A stretch of 64,000 bases of DNA from Umezawaea beigongshangensis (GCF_016464305.1 NZ_JAEIOJ010000017.1:1-64000); one strand, 5' to 3'. Numbered from the stretch's first letter, positions 27,338 through 36,405 are shown. Program-made: numbers and translations. Notes: generated by a model from the sequence alone, not told the origin.

Positions 27338-30153
27338 GAGCTCTCATCTCGATCGTCATCGGACTTCTGGACGCTGGGACGGGACGTTCCGGCCTGGAAG
27401 CTGGAGAGGAAGCCCCTGGTCCGCTCGGCGCTGCGGTGCACCGAACGGGTGTTCTCTGGCACGTTCTGAGCCGGTCGTTCAGCGAGGCTCGGCATCAGGT
27501 TGGACCGGGGCGTCCGCTTCGGCAACCCCGCCGGCGACGTGATCGGCGTCTCAACCGGCGGTTCGGGCACCACCGCGGAGTCCACCTCCCTGCTGTGACG
27601 CGGTGCCACGGAGGGCAGCAGCGGAGCCGCCAGCGGCTCCCGGCGGGGCTGGATCGCGGGCTGCCGCGGCGGCGCCGGAGGAGGCGGTGCCGCAGTCACG
27701 GGCGTGGTCACGACCGTCTTCTCGGCGCTGACCGGACGCTTCTGCTGGAACCAGCTCGACGGCAGGGCCGGCGCGGCCCTCACCGGGGCCGGCTCGGGCT
27801 CGGGCTCCGGCTCGGGCTCCGACTCCAGTTCGACGTCGCCGAACCACGACGAGGTCGCCGGCAGCTCGTCGTCCGCGAAGGTCTGGCCGCGGAAGGAGGA
27901 CCAGCCGTCCTCGGACTCCACCGGCTCGGACTCCACCGACGCGGTCCCCACCGGCGCGGACCCGACCGACGCGGTCCCCACCGGTTCGGACCCCACCGGC
28001 TCGGACTCCGGCTGCCACTGCGAGACGGGCTCCGGCTCCGGCCTGCGGTGGCTCACCGGCTGACGCGCGACCTGCTGGCCGTTGAGCACGTGCTCGCCGT
28101 TGATCGGACGGTCGCCGTTCTGCGGCGACCGGGGCGCGGGCGCACCGGGCTCGGGCACGCCGGGTTCGGGCACGGCGCCCGGCGCCTTGCGCACCAGGTG
28201 ACCGGGGACGCGGACCGTCGTGCGCAGGCCCTCGCGGTCGTCGCCCCCGCTGCTGAGCTGCACGACGATGCCGTGCCGGTCGGCGAGGCGCCCGACGACG
28301 AACAGACCCATCTGCCGGGAGACCGGGATCTCGACGTCGAAGGTCGCGGTGAGCTTGGCGTTGGCCTGGGCGAGTTCCTCGTCGGTCATGCCGATGCCCT
28401 GGTCGACCACCTCGACCATCACGCCGCCGCCGCGCAGCTCGCGGGCGGCCACGACGACCTTCGTGTGCGGCGGGGAGAACGCGGTGGCGTTGTCCAGCAG
28501 CTCCGCGACGAGGCGCACGAGGTCGCTGGCGGCGTAGCCGACCAGCTCCACCGGCGGCGTGGACTGCACGAGGACGCGCTGGTACTGCTCGATCTCCGAG
28601 GCTCCCGCGCGCAGCACGTCGGCCAGCGGGGCCGGCCGGTTGAAGCGCCGGGCGACCTCGGTGCCGGAGAGCACCATCAGGTTCTCGTTGTTGCGCCGCA
28701 TGCGGGTCGCGAGGTGGTCGAGCTTGAAGAGGCTGGCCAGCTGCTCGGGGTCCTGCTGGTTGCGCTCCAGCTCCTCCATCAGCTTCAGCTGGCGCTCCAC
28801 GAGCGTCTGGCTGCGGCGGGACATGTTCACGAAGATGTTGCGCATGTTGCCGCGCATCCCGGCCTGCTCGGAGGCGGAGCGGACGGCCTGGAGGTACACC
28901 GCGTCGAACGCCCTGGCGAGTTCGCCGAACTCCTCCCTGGTCTGCACCGGGACGGGTTCGAGGTCGATCTCGGGAGTGGTGTCGGCGCGGAAGCTCTGGA
29001 CCATCTCCGGCAGCCGCCGGTCGGCGACGTCGAGCGCGGCGGTGCGCAGCGTGTTCAGCGACCGCAGGAGGTAGCGGCCGACGACGAAGCCGATGAGCAC
29101 AGCGGAGAGCATCGACACGAGCAGCAGCACCGAGACGAGACCGGCCTTGTCGCTGGTGTCGCCCTGCAACCGGTTCGCGGTGGCGCTGAGCTCATCGGCG
29201 AATTGCACGCGGACCGACTCGACCAGGCGGTCGGTGGCGTTGGACATCGTCAGCCACTCCTCCGCCCCCATCGGCAGGGCGGTGTCCTCGCTGCCGGGCG
29301 TCAGGGCGAACCCGACCAGGCTCTGCCGGGCCGCCACCTGGACGCCGGTCACCCCCCGCTCCCAGCGGGTGCGCTGCTCGGGCGTGGCGATGGCCTGGAA
29401 GTCGCGCAGCTCGTCCTGGAGCCGGATGTCCGACTCCTCCAGGGCGCGCAGCTCCGCGCCGAGGAGCCTGCCGCGGGCGATGCCGGACAGGATCAGCGCC
29501 TCCTGCCGCGCGATCTGCTCGCGCGCCGCGTCGGCCTGGTGCAGCGCGTTCGCCGTGCCGGACAGCTCGGGCGTGCCGATCTGGCTGACGAGCGCCTGGT
29601 CGAAGTCCTGCAGGGCGTCGACCAGGGTGCTGTAGGCGGTCACGCCGGTGGCGACGTCGGTCTCGCCGCGCGCGATCTGGTCGCGCAGCGCGGGGAGTCC
29701 GCCGAGCTGCTCGTCGACGTCCAGGTAGCGGGAGGACGAGATGTCGCCCAGCCCCCTGGTGGCCTGCCGGATGCTCCTGACCTCGCTGACGGTGCCGTCG
29801 GTCTGGCGGATGAAGCTGCGGTACTCCGACGCGTCCGGACCTCTCCCGTCGACGCGGCGCGCGGCGACGGTGCGCTCCTCCTGGAGGTCGGTGACCAGGG
29901 GGGCGACGGTCTCGCGCAGCAGCACCAGCTGCTGCGTGCCGGCGTAGGAGTTGGCGCTCTCGACGTAGCTGCGGATCTGGAGCGCACCGGCGACGACGGC
30001 CACCAGGACCGGCACCGCGAGCACCGCGGCGAGCTTGACCGGCAGCCGCCAGTTGCGCCAGTCCGAGACGGAGCTCCAGACGAACCGGGCTCTGCCCGTG
30101 CTCGTGCGGTTGCTCGCACCCGAACCAGAAGTGGCGTGCCGTGAAAAAGCCAC
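27334..30153 (-). CDS. cvnA: conservon sensor CvnA (nitrate-sensor-like, HAMP, ATPase domain)
   Basis: A 939-residue sensor. A first membrane segment is near 38-58 (KLAAVLAVPVLVAVVAGAL). An extracellular helical NIT-like domain (about 60-320) and a second segment (VLLLVSMLSAVLIGFVVG near 340) follow. Then come HAMP, a helical linker, and a histidine-kinase ATPase domain (VAELLDNATAFSPPH and DQGIGMTDEEL near 540-590). The last 270 residues are proline/glutamate-rich, with a six-copy 5-residue repeat. The GTG at 30153 follows AGGAGG at 30169-30164. It probably works through the roadblock and DUF742 partners rather than a classical response regulator, none of which is adjacent. Confidence 0.87.
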   Translation of the reverse strand: MAFSRHATSGSGASNRTSTGRARFVWSSVSDWRNWRLPVKLAAVLAVPVLVAVVAGALQIRSYVESANSYAGTQQLVLLRETVAPLVTDLQEERTVAARRVDGRGPDASEYRSFIRQTDGTVSEVRSIRQATRGLGDISSSRYLDVDEQLGGLPALRDQIARGETDVATGVTAYSTLVDALQDFDQALVSQIGTPELSGTANALHQADAAREQIARQEALILSGIARGRLLGAELRALEESDIRLQDELRDFQAIATPEQRTRWERGVTGVQVAARQSLVGFALTPGSEDTALPMGAEEWLTMSNATDRLVESVRVQFADELSATANRLQGDTSDKAGLVSVLLLVSMLSAVLIGFVVGRYLLRSLNTLRTAALDVADRRLPEMVQSFRADTTPEIDLEPVPVQTREEFGELARAFDAVYLQAVRSASEQAGMRGNMRNIFVNMSRRSQTLVERQLKLMEELERNQQDPEQLASLFKLDHLATRMRRNNENLMVLSGTEVARRFNRPAPLADVLRAGASEIEQYQRVLVQSTPPVELVGYAASDLVRLVAELLDNATAFSPPHTKVVVAARELRGGGVMVEVVDQGIGMTDEELAQANAKLTATFDVEIPVSRQMGLFVVGRLADRHGIVVQLSSGGDDREGLRTTVRVPGHLVRKAPGAVPEPGVPEPGAPAPRSPQNGDRPINGEHVLNGQQVARQPVSHRRPEPEPVSQWQPESEPVGSEPVGTASVGSAPVGTASVESEPVESEDGWSSFRGQTFADDELPATSSWFGDVELESEPEPEPEPEPAPVRAAPALPSSWFQQKRPVSAEKTVVTTPVTAAPPPPAPPRQPAIQPRREPLAAPLLPSVAPRHSREVDSAVVPEPPVETPITSPAGLPKRTPRSNLMPSLAERPAQNVPENTRSVHRSAERTRGFLSSFQAGTSRPSVQKSDDDRDESS
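27920..28009 (-). repeat. 15-bp minisatellite inside cvnA
   Basis: Six tandem 15-bp units of the type ACCGRCKCGGWCYCS (plus-strand reading) encode six five-residue units (ESEPV, GSEPV, GTASV, GSAPV, GTASV, ESEPV). The fourth and second plus-strand units are identical. It lies in the disordered tail, so copy number can change without breaking the frame. Confidence 0.85.
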
Positions 30154-30242
30154 GCTGTGCTTACCTCCTGGGACCGCGAATGAACTTCGTCGAGCACGCC
30201 ACGACACCCTCGCGATTTCTCGGGGGAGGGCGTCGCTGCGAG

Positions 30243-30271
30243 ATCGTAAGGCAGAGAACCTGCCACTACAA
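30243..30271 (-). promoter_or_regulatory. promoter of the conservon
   Basis: TTGTAG (30271-30266) and TACGAT (30248-30243) on the minus strand, with a 17-bp spacer. Transcription would start near 30236, about 85 nt before GTG 30153. The rest of 30154-30358 shows no gene. Confidence 0.5.
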
Positions 30272-30358
30272 CGACCACCGGCGAAGAGCGCGAGATGTGA
30301 CGCTGCGGAGTGCGTCGGTCACCGGACAGCGTTTATCCGATCGAGACGCCAACGACGC

Positions 30359-30387
30359 TTGGGCGGCGCACAGGCTGCGGTTATGCT
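30359..30387 (+). promoter_or_regulatory. promoter of the DUF485-symporter operon
   Basis: TTGGGC at 30359-30364 and TATGCT at 30382-30387 with a 17-bp spacer. This gives a leader of about 60 nt ending in the CTGGAGGG ribosome site before ATG 30457. Confidence 0.55.
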
Positions 30388-30456
30388 CCGCACTCGGCTC
30401 CGCACCCGAGTGGGCTGCGCGCGGCAGCGTGCCGAGTCGAAATCTCTGGAGGGTTG

Positions 30457-30882
30457 ATGACAAAGGCCGTGCCGCTACCGGTGGACCCTCGTGGTCCACT
30501 TCCGGCCAGGCAGGGGTTCGCCACATTCGACGAACCCGCGTCCCGCTTTCTGGTGGACGCGGAGGGAAATCCCGACTTCCCCGCGATCCAGCAGACCGAG
30601 GAGTTCAAGCTGCTCCGCCGGCGGGTGGTGCGCTTCGTCTTTCCGATGACCGCGCTGTTCCTCGTGTGGTACATGACCTACGTGCTGCTGTCGGCCTACG
30701 CCAAGGATTTCATGTCGCAGCGCGTGTTCGGAGTCGTCAACGTCGGACTGGTGCTCGGTCTGCTCCAGTTCGTGTCCACGGTGCTGATCATGCTCGGGTA
30801 CTCCCGCTACGCCGCACGAGCACTGGACCCGCAGGTGGACGTGGTGCGCGAGCTCGCGGGCGCGGACGAGGAGCAGCGGTAG
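30457..30882 (+). CDS. DUF485 membrane protein, partner of the symporter
   Basis: A 141-residue protein with a soluble N-terminus of about 55 residues. Two hydrophobic segments follow: VVRFVFPMTALFLVWYMTYVLLSAY (quoted in part: FPMTALFLVWYMTYVLL) near 68 and VNVGLVLGLLQFVSTVLIML near 97. This is the YjcH/DUF485 pattern. These proteins are nearly always encoded just upstream of ActP-type acetate symporters, here 2 nt away, and probably assist the symporter. Confidence 0.88.
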   Translation: MTKAVPLPVDPRGPLPARQGFATFDEPASRFLVDAEGNPDFPAIQQTEEFKLLRRRVVRFVFPMTALFLVWYMTYVLLSAYAKDFMSQRVFGVVNVGLVLGLLQFVSTVLIMLGYSRYAARALDPQVDVVRELAGADEEQR

Positions 30883-30884
30883 TC

Positions 30885-32471
30885 GTGGAGAGCATCGGCA
30901 ACCAGGGCCTCAACCTGAGCATCTTCGCGGTCTTCGTGGCGGTCACCCTGTACGTGGTGTACCGGGTGAGCAACAGGAACGTCACGCAATCCGACTACTA
31001 CACGGCGGGCAGCAGCTTCACCGGGCGTCAGAACGGCATGGCCCTGTCGGGCGACTTCCTCTCGGCCGCGTCGTTCTTGGGCATCACCGGCGGTATCGCG
31101 GTGAACGGGTACGACGGTTTTCTCTACTCCATCGGATGGGTCGTCGCCTGGCTGATCGGACTGCTGCTGATCGCGGAGGGCCTGCGCAACACCGGACGAT
31201 TCACGGTCGGTGACGTGCTCGCGTTCCGGATGCGGCAGCGGCCCGTGCGCGCCGCGGCGGCCAACTCGACGCTGGTGATCTCCTTCTTCTACATGGTCGC
31301 GCAGATGGCCGGAGCCGGTGGGCTCGTGGCGCTGCTGCTCGACGTGCAGACCAAGGGCGGCCAGGCGGTCGTGATCACGGTCGTCGGCGTGATCATGGTG
31401 CTCTACGTGCTGTTCGGCGGCATGAAGGGCACCACGTGGGTGCAGATCATCAAGGCCGTGCTGCTCCTGCTGTGCGTCGTGCTGATGAGCATCTTCCTGC
31501 TGGGCAAGTTCGGGTTCAGCGTCTCGGCGCTGCTCGACAGCGGCTCGCAGAACAGCCCGCTGGGCGACGCGGTGCTCGACCCCGGGGCGAAGTACGGCCT
31601 CGACGAGACGTCCAAGCTGGACTTCGTGTCGCTGGCGCTGGCCCTCGTGCTGGGCATCGCGAGCCTGCCGCACGTGTTGATGCGCTTCTACACGGTGCCC
31701 AACGCGCGTGAAGCACGTCGCTCCGTGGTGTGGGCCACCTGGCTGATGGTCGCGTTCTACCTGTGCACGCTGGTGATCGGCTTCGGCGCGATGGCGCTGG
31801 TCGGCTCGCGCACCATCGCCCGCGCGCCCGGTGGCGAGAACTCCGCAGCGCCGCTGCTGGCGTTCGAGATCGGCGGCACGGTGCTGCTCGGCGTCGTCTG
31901 CGCGGTCGCCTTCTCCACCATCCTCGCGGTGGTCGCTGGACTGACGCTGACCGCGTCGGCGTCGTTCGCGCACGACGTCTACGCCAACGTGATCAAGCGC
32001 GGGAACGCCGATCCGCGCTCGGAGGTGCGGGTCGCCCGGCAGACCGCCGTCGTCATCGGCGTCCTGTCGATCGGCGGCGGCATCGCGGCGAACGGGCAGA
32101 ACGTCGCCTCGCTGGTGGCGCTCGCGCTGGCGCTGGCCGCGTCGTCCAACCTGTCGACGATCCTGTACTCGCTGTTCTGGCGGCGCTTCAACACGCAGGG
32201 CACGCTGTGGGCGATCTACGGCGGCCTGGTCTCCTGCCTGGTGCTGATCATCTTCTCGCCGGTCGTGTCGGGCTCGCGGACGTCGATCTTCCCCGACGCG
32301 GACTTCCAGTGGTTCCCGCTGAACAACCCCGGCATCGTGTCGATCCCGCTGTCGTTCCTGCTCGGGTACGTCGGCACGCTCCTCGCCCGCGAGAAGGCCG
32401 ACCCGGACAAGCAGGCCGAGATGGAGGTCCGGGCGCTGACGGGCCTGGGTTCCGGCCTGGCGCAGCACTGA
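30885..32471 (+). CDS. actP: cation/acetate symporter (ActP type)
   Basis: A 528-residue sodium/solute symporter family protein with about thirteen hydrophobic segments. Marker regions are DYYTAGSSFTGRQNGMALSGDFLSAASFLGI (quoted in part: GDFLSAASFLGITGGIA near residue 55), RFTVGDVLAFR near 105 and ASLPHVLMRFYTVPNAREAR (20 residues) near 262, a signature of the ActP branch. It would take up acetate or similar short carboxylates with sodium or protons. GTG 30885 lies 2 nt after the DUF485 stop, with GAGGAG upstream. It ends at a hairpin facing the ATP-grasp gene. Confidence 0.86.
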   Translation: MESIGNQGLNLSIFAVFVAVTLYVVYRVSNRNVTQSDYYTAGSSFTGRQNGMALSGDFLSAASFLGITGGIAVNGYDGFLYSIGWVVAWLIGLLLIAEGLRNTGRFTVGDVLAFRMRQRPVRAAAANSTLVISFFYMVAQMAGAGGLVALLLDVQTKGGQAVVITVVGVIMVLYVLFGGMKGTTWVQIIKAVLLLLCVVLMSIFLLGKFGFSVSALLDSGSQNSPLGDAVLDPGAKYGLDETSKLDFVSLALALVLGIASLPHVLMRFYTVPNAREARRSVVWATWLMVAFYLCTLVIGFGAMALVGSRTIARAPGGENSAAPLLAFEIGGTVLLGVVCAVAFSTILAVVAGLTLTASASFAHDVYANVIKRGNADPRSEVRVARQTAVVIGVLSIGGGIAANGQNVASLVALALALAASSNLSTILYSLFWRRFNTQGTLWAIYGGLVSCLVLIIFSPVVSGSRTSIFPDADFQWFPLNNPGIVSIPLSFLLGYVGTLLAREKADPDKQAEMEVRALTGLGSGLAQH

Positions 32472-32475
32472 CGGC

Positions 32476-32515
32476 GACCGCGCCGGGGCGGGAACCCCCC
32501 TCCCCGGCGGCGGTC
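32476..32515. terminator. bidirectional hairpin between actP and the ATP-grasp gene
   Basis: GACCGCGCCGGGG at 32476-32488 pairs with CCCCGGCGGCGGTC at 32502-32515, with a single bulged base. The 13-bp stem ends on the stop codon of the convergent gene. Confidence 0.7.
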
Positions 32516-33381
32516 TAACGGCGGAGCGCGGCGCGGACGGCCGAGGCGAAGCGGCCGGGGGCGTCCCGGCCGGTCTGCCGGAAGCCGAGCGAGGGCTCTG
32601 CCAGCTCCAGCTCCAGCACGAGGGGGTGGCCGTCGTCGCCGGCGACGAGGTCGACGCGGGCGTAGAGCAGGTCCGCGCGCGTCAGCCCCAGCCGGTGCGC
32701 GGCCGAGTCCAGCGCGTCCTCGGCGAGACGCCGCCGCCCGGCGTCCGGAGCCGCTCCCGACAGCCGTTCCAGCACGTACAGCCCGGAGGCGTCGTGCCGG
32801 GCGTCCGGGGTGAGCATCGCGCCCTTGGTGAACGCGTGGGAGTAGACGCCGCCGAGGAACACCAGCGCGGTCTCGCCGTCCGCGTCGACGCGCTGCTGGT
32901 AGGGCTGCACCAGCGCCGTGAAGCCGCGCTCGTGCAGGTGCGCCAGGTGCGCCGCCGCCGCGTCGTGCTCGTCCGCGGCGAACCGCGCGGCGTCGCGCGA
33001 ACCCGCGCCCACGGCGGGCTTCACGACGAACGGGCCCGACGGCCAGGACGCCGTCTCCCCCGGCCGCACCAGCGCGGTCGGCACGACCGGCACGCCGTCG
33101 GAGGCGAGGTCCGCCAGGTAGGACTTGTCGGTGCTCCACCGCACGGCGCGCGCCGGGTTGGCGAGGGCGGGCACGGAGTCGCACCAGGCGAGGAACTCGT
33201 CACGGCGCTCGACGTAGTCCCAGGGAGCGCGCAGCACCACGAGGTCGGCCGCGTCGCACGGGTCGCGGTCCCACACGAACCACCGCGCGGTCACACCGAG
33301 GTCGGCGAGCGCGGGCAGCAGGGCGTCGTCGTCGCCGTCGCCGGTCGGCTGCGCAGCGCAGGCGGCGAGGAGGACCTTCAC
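32515..33381 (-). CDS. ATP-grasp domain protein (DcsG-like)
   Basis: A 288-residue protein resembling the ATP-grasp family that includes the cycloserine enzyme DcsG. Features are ADLVVLRAPWDYVERRDEFLAW (quoted in part: LRAPWDYVERRDEFLAW) near 50, the nucleotide-binding PFVVKPAVGAGSRD near 115, LVQPYQQRVDADGETALVF near 155 and a metal-site LVLELELAEPSLGF near 255. It probably forms an amide- or ester-like bond using ATP. The substrate is unknown, and no cycloserine genes are nearby. GTG 33381 overlaps the stop of the preceding gene (GTGA). Confidence 0.78.
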   Translation of the reverse strand: MKVLLAACAAQPTGDGDDDALLPALADLGVTARWFVWDRDPCDAADLVVLRAPWDYVERRDEFLAWCDSVPALANPARAVRWSTDKSYLADLASDGVPVVPTALVRPGETASWPSGPFVVKPAVGAGSRDAARFAADEHDAAAAHLAHLHERGFTALVQPYQQRVDADGETALVFLGGVYSHAFTKGAMLTPDARHDASGLYVLERLSGAAPDAGRRRLAEDALDSAAHRLGLTRADLLYARVDLVAGDDGHPLVLELELAEPSLGFRQTGRDAPGRFASAVRAALRR

Positions 33382-33689
33382 CGCCGGGACGCGAGGGGGC
33401 CGGCCATCCTGCGCCGGTGCTCCGGGCCGATGGTGATCAGCTCGGAGGTCTCGCGGTCCCACTCGGCGAGCTCCAGTTCGGGCACGGCGGCGACGACGGC
33501 CTCGGCGGTGCCGGGGTCGGTGACGAACACGTCGCCCATCGCCCCGTCGGCGCCCACGAGCACGATCCGGGCACCGGCACGCCCCACGTTCTCCACCACG
33601 GCCCGGCCCGACTCGCCGTGCTCGGCCACGAAGCGCGAGGCGGCCTTCACGGCCTTCGCGGGAACTCGAACTTCCTTGTCCTCAGCCAC
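33378..33689 (-). CDS. conserved hypothetical protein
   Basis: A 103-residue protein of unknown function that I believe is widespread in actinomycetes. It is a small alpha/beta protein: basic helix VPAKAVKAASRFVAEHG, then VENVGRAGARIVLVGADGAMGDVFVTD and a C-terminal SELITIGPEHRRRMAGPLASRR (each quoted only to show composition). The GTG at 33689 is preferred because a TATGGT -10 box lies 7 nt upstream. It is translationally coupled to the ATP-grasp gene. Confidence 0.7.
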   Translation of the reverse strand: MAEDKEVRVPAKAVKAASRFVAEHGESGRAVVENVGRAGARIVLVGADGAMGDVFVTDPGTAEAVVAAVPELELAEWDRETSELITIGPEHRRRMAGPLASRR

Positions 33690-33696
33690 GCCGACC

Positions 33697-33719
33697 ACCA
33701 TAGGCGGAACGGGTAGCTT
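33697..33719. promoter_or_regulatory. back-to-back leaderless promoters
   Basis: On the minus strand TATGGT (33702-33697) is 7 nt before GTG 33689. On the plus strand TAGCTT (33714-33719) is 8 nt before GTG 33728. Only 38 bp separate the two start codons, so both polymerases must bind overlapping DNA. Confidence 0.5.
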
Positions 33720-33727
33720 TCGTTGAC

Positions 33728-35341
33728 GTGACCGATGACACGACTGCGCCTGCCCTCGTCGGCGAGTTCCTGACCTGGTACTTCGACGCGCTCCCGGCCC
33801 GTGCCGCCGCCCTCGGATCGACCGGGCACGACTCCACGCTCGGCGACTTCAGCGCCTCCGGGTTCACCCGGTTCGAGCGCGACGCGGGGAGGTGGCTGGA
33901 CCGGTTCGCCGCCGTCGACGCGCACGGCCTGCCGCTGGAGGACTCGGTGGACCGGGACCTGGTGCTCGCCGTGCTGCGGGGCGAACGGGCGCGGGCGTCG
34001 TGGCCGGACTGGCGGCGCGACCCGACGACCTACACCTCGACGATCCTCACCGCCCCTCTCGTGACGTTCCTGCACCGGCTGCGTCCGGAGCCCGAACTGG
34101 TGGACTCCGTCGTCGCCCGGCTGGCGGAGGTGCCCGCGGTGCTGGCCGCCGCGAAGGAGAACCTGGACCCGGACCTCGCCGCGCCGAAGATCGTGCGGCG
34201 CGGAGCGGAGCAGGCGAGGGCCGCGCGCGGCTACCTGACCGGCGCGCTGCCGCAGGAGGTGACCGACGACGCGCTGCGCGTCCGGCTGGCCGAGGCCGGT
34301 GAGGTGGCCGCGGCGGCGTTCGACGACTTCACGGCGTTCCTCGACGGGTTCGCCGAGCGGGCTCGCGGCGACTGGCGGATGGGCGAGGAGCTGTACTCCA
34401 CGCTGCTGGTCGAGCACGAGGTGCTCGGCTACGGCGCGGGCGAGCTGCACGAGCGGGGCCGTGCGGCGTACGCCGAGCTGGAGGCCGAGATGCGCTCGCT
34501 GGCCGGGACGCACGACTGGCACTCGGTGATGCGCGAGTTGCAGGCCGACCACCCGCCGACCCTGGAGGCGATGCGCGCGGAGTACGAGGCGGAGACCGCG
34601 CGGGCGCGGGAGTTCCTGGTGGAGCACGACCTGGTGAGCTTCGCCGAGGGCGAGCGCTGCCTGGTCGTGCCCTCCCCGGTGTTCCAGCGGCCCGTGCTGT
34701 CGGTCGCGTCCTACCTGCAACCGGCGCCGCTGAGCGCGGGGCGCACCGGTCACTTCTTCGTGCCCCACACCCCGGAGCACTTCACCCCGGAGCAGGTGCG
34801 GCAGCGGCTGGCCACCAACTCCCGCAGCCAGCTCGCCACGATCGCCGTGCACGAGGCGTACCCCGGCCACCACTGGCACCTGTCGTGGCTCGCCGCGCAG
34901 GACCGCGTGGTGCGCAAGGTGTTCCGCACGCCGTACTTCTCCGAGGGCTGGGCGCTCTACGCGGAGAAGCTGCTGCGCGAGGAGGGCTACTTCACCGAGC
35001 GGGCGCAGGAGCTCGCGCACGTGGAGGCCAGGCTGTTCCGGGCGGCGCGGATGATCGTGGACACCGCCCTGCACTGCGGCGACATGACGCCGGAGCAGGC
35101 CGAGGAGTTCATGTCCACGAAGACCTCCCTCACGCCGGGCACCGCGGTGGGCGAGGTCACCCGGTACTGCGCGTGGCCGACGCAGGCCCCGTCGTACCTG
35201 ACGGGCGCGCTGGAGATCGACCGCATCCGCGCGGACTACCTGGCCGCCGGACGTGGCACGCTGCGCGAGTTCCACGACGTGATCGCCGGATCGGGCGCGC
35301 TGCCGCTCGGTCTGGCCCGTCGCGTCGCGCTGGGCCGCTGA
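33728..35341 (+). CDS. DUF885 family protein, metallopeptidase-like
   Basis: A 537-residue DUF885 protein. The zinc-peptidase-like core is VHEAYPGHHWHL near residue 375. It is followed by FSEGWALYAEKLLREEGYF near 400, where the Glu would be the third ligand, and LTGALEIDRIR near 495. No signal peptide is seen, so it is cytoplasmic. Family members are thought to be carboxypeptidase-like; the substrate is unknown. Transcription appears leaderless from the -10 box at 33714. Confidence 0.83.
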   Translation: MTDDTTAPALVGEFLTWYFDALPARAAALGSTGHDSTLGDFSASGFTRFERDAGRWLDRFAAVDAHGLPLEDSVDRDLVLAVLRGERARASWPDWRRDPTTYTSTILTAPLVTFLHRLRPEPELVDSVVARLAEVPAVLAAAKENLDPDLAAPKIVRRGAEQARAARGYLTGALPQEVTDDALRVRLAEAGEVAAAAFDDFTAFLDGFAERARGDWRMGEELYSTLLVEHEVLGYGAGELHERGRAAYAELEAEMRSLAGTHDWHSVMRELQADHPPTLEAMRAEYEAETARAREFLVEHDLVSFAEGERCLVVPSPVFQRPVLSVASYLQPAPLSAGRTGHFFVPHTPEHFTPEQVRQRLATNSRSQLATIAVHEAYPGHHWHLSWLAAQDRVVRKVFRTPYFSEGWALYAEKLLREEGYFTERAQELAHVEARLFRAARMIVDTALHCGDMTPEQAEEFMSTKTSLTPGTAVGEVTRYCAWPTQAPSYLTGALEIDRIRADYLAAGRGTLREFHDVIAGSGALPLGLARRVALGR

Positions 35342-35385
35342 GGCGTCCCGGCGGGGACGACAACGGACGGAAGGACGGAAGATCC

Positions 35386-36357
35386 ATGCCCGATGCTGTG
35401 CTCGTGCGCTCCACCGGTGGACCGGAGGTGCTCCAGATCGCGCGGGTCGACGCGCGCGAACCGGGGCGGGGCGAGGTGCTGGTCGACGTCGCCGCCAGCG
35501 GTGTGAACTACATCGACACCTACCAGCGCCAGGGCCTCTACCCGCGCGAACTCCCGTTCGTGCCCGGTCTGGAGGGCGCAGGGCGGATCAGCGCGCTCGG
35601 CGAGGGCGTGACGGACCTCGCGGTCGGCGACCGGGTCGCCTGGTCCGGCGTGCCGGGCGGGTACGCCCAGCAGGCCGTGGTCCCGGCGGTCGAGGCGGTG
35701 CGCGTCCCCGACGGGGTGGACGACGAGACCGCCGCCGCCGCGATGCTGCAGGGGCTCACCGCGCACTACCTGGTGAACTCGACCCACCGGGTCAACGTGG
35801 GCGACACCGTGCTGGTGCACGCCGCCGCGGGTGGGGTCGGGCTGCTGCTGGTGCAGTGGGCGAGGGCCAAGGGCGCGCGGGTGATCGGCACCGTGTCCAC
35901 CGCCGAGAAGGAGGCGCTGGCCCGCGAGGCGGGCGCGGACGAGGTGATCCGCTACACCGAGGTCGACTTCGCGCCCGAGGTGCGGCGGCTCACCGGTGGC
36001 CGGGGCGTCGACGTGGTGTACGACGGGGTCGGCGCCGACACGTTCGACGGCAGCCTCGCCAGCGTGCGTCCGCGCGGCATCCTCGTGCTGTTCGGCGCGG
36101 CCAGCGGCCCGGTGCCGCCGTTCGACCCGCAACGGCTCAACGCCGCGGGATCGGTGTACCTGACCAGGCCCAGCACCGCGCCGTACACCGCCACCCGCGA
36201 GGAGCTGGAGTGGCGGGCGACCGAGCTGTTCGAGGCGATGGCCGACGGCACGCTGACCGTCCGGATCGGGGGCCGCTACCCGCTGGCCGAGGCCGGCCGG
36301 GCCCACGAGGACCTCCAGGCCCGGCGCACGACCGGCAAGCTCCTCCTGCTCCCCTGA
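35386..36357 (+). CDS. qor: quinone oxidoreductase, zinc-independent MDR family
   Basis: A 323-residue medium-chain reductase that would transfer hydride from NADPH to quinones or enones. The catalytic-domain motif ASGVNYIDTYQRQGLYP is near 35, the NADPH fold VHAAAGGVGLLLVQWAR near 143, and GRGVDVVYDGVGADTFDGSL near 205. No zinc-binding cysteines are present. It starts 44 nt after the DUF885 gene with AAGGACGGAAG as ribosome site and ends at a strong hairpin. Rv1454c holds the matching place in mycobacteria. Confidence 0.89.
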   Translation: MPDAVLVRSTGGPEVLQIARVDAREPGRGEVLVDVAASGVNYIDTYQRQGLYPRELPFVPGLEGAGRISALGEGVTDLAVGDRVAWSGVPGGYAQQAVVPAVEAVRVPDGVDDETAAAAMLQGLTAHYLVNSTHRVNVGDTVLVHAAAGGVGLLLVQWARAKGARVIGTVSTAEKEALAREAGADEVIRYTEVDFAPEVRRLTGGRGVDVVYDGVGADTFDGSLASVRPRGILVLFGAASGPVPPFDPQRLNAAGSVYLTRPSTAPYTATREELEWRATELFEAMADGTLTVRIGGRYPLAEAGRAHEDLQARRTTGKLLLLP

Positions 36358-36364
36358 CCCCCCG

Positions 36365-36398
36365 GCGTGGCTTCCGCGGCCTGCCGCGGAAGCCACGC
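36365..36398. terminator. bidirectional hairpin between qor and the FKBP gene
   Basis: GCGTGGCTTCCGCGG (36365-36379) pairs perfectly with 36384-36398, giving 15 bp with a 4-nt loop, between convergent gene ends. Confidence 0.82.
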
Positions 36399-36405
36399 GG
36401 CGGAG

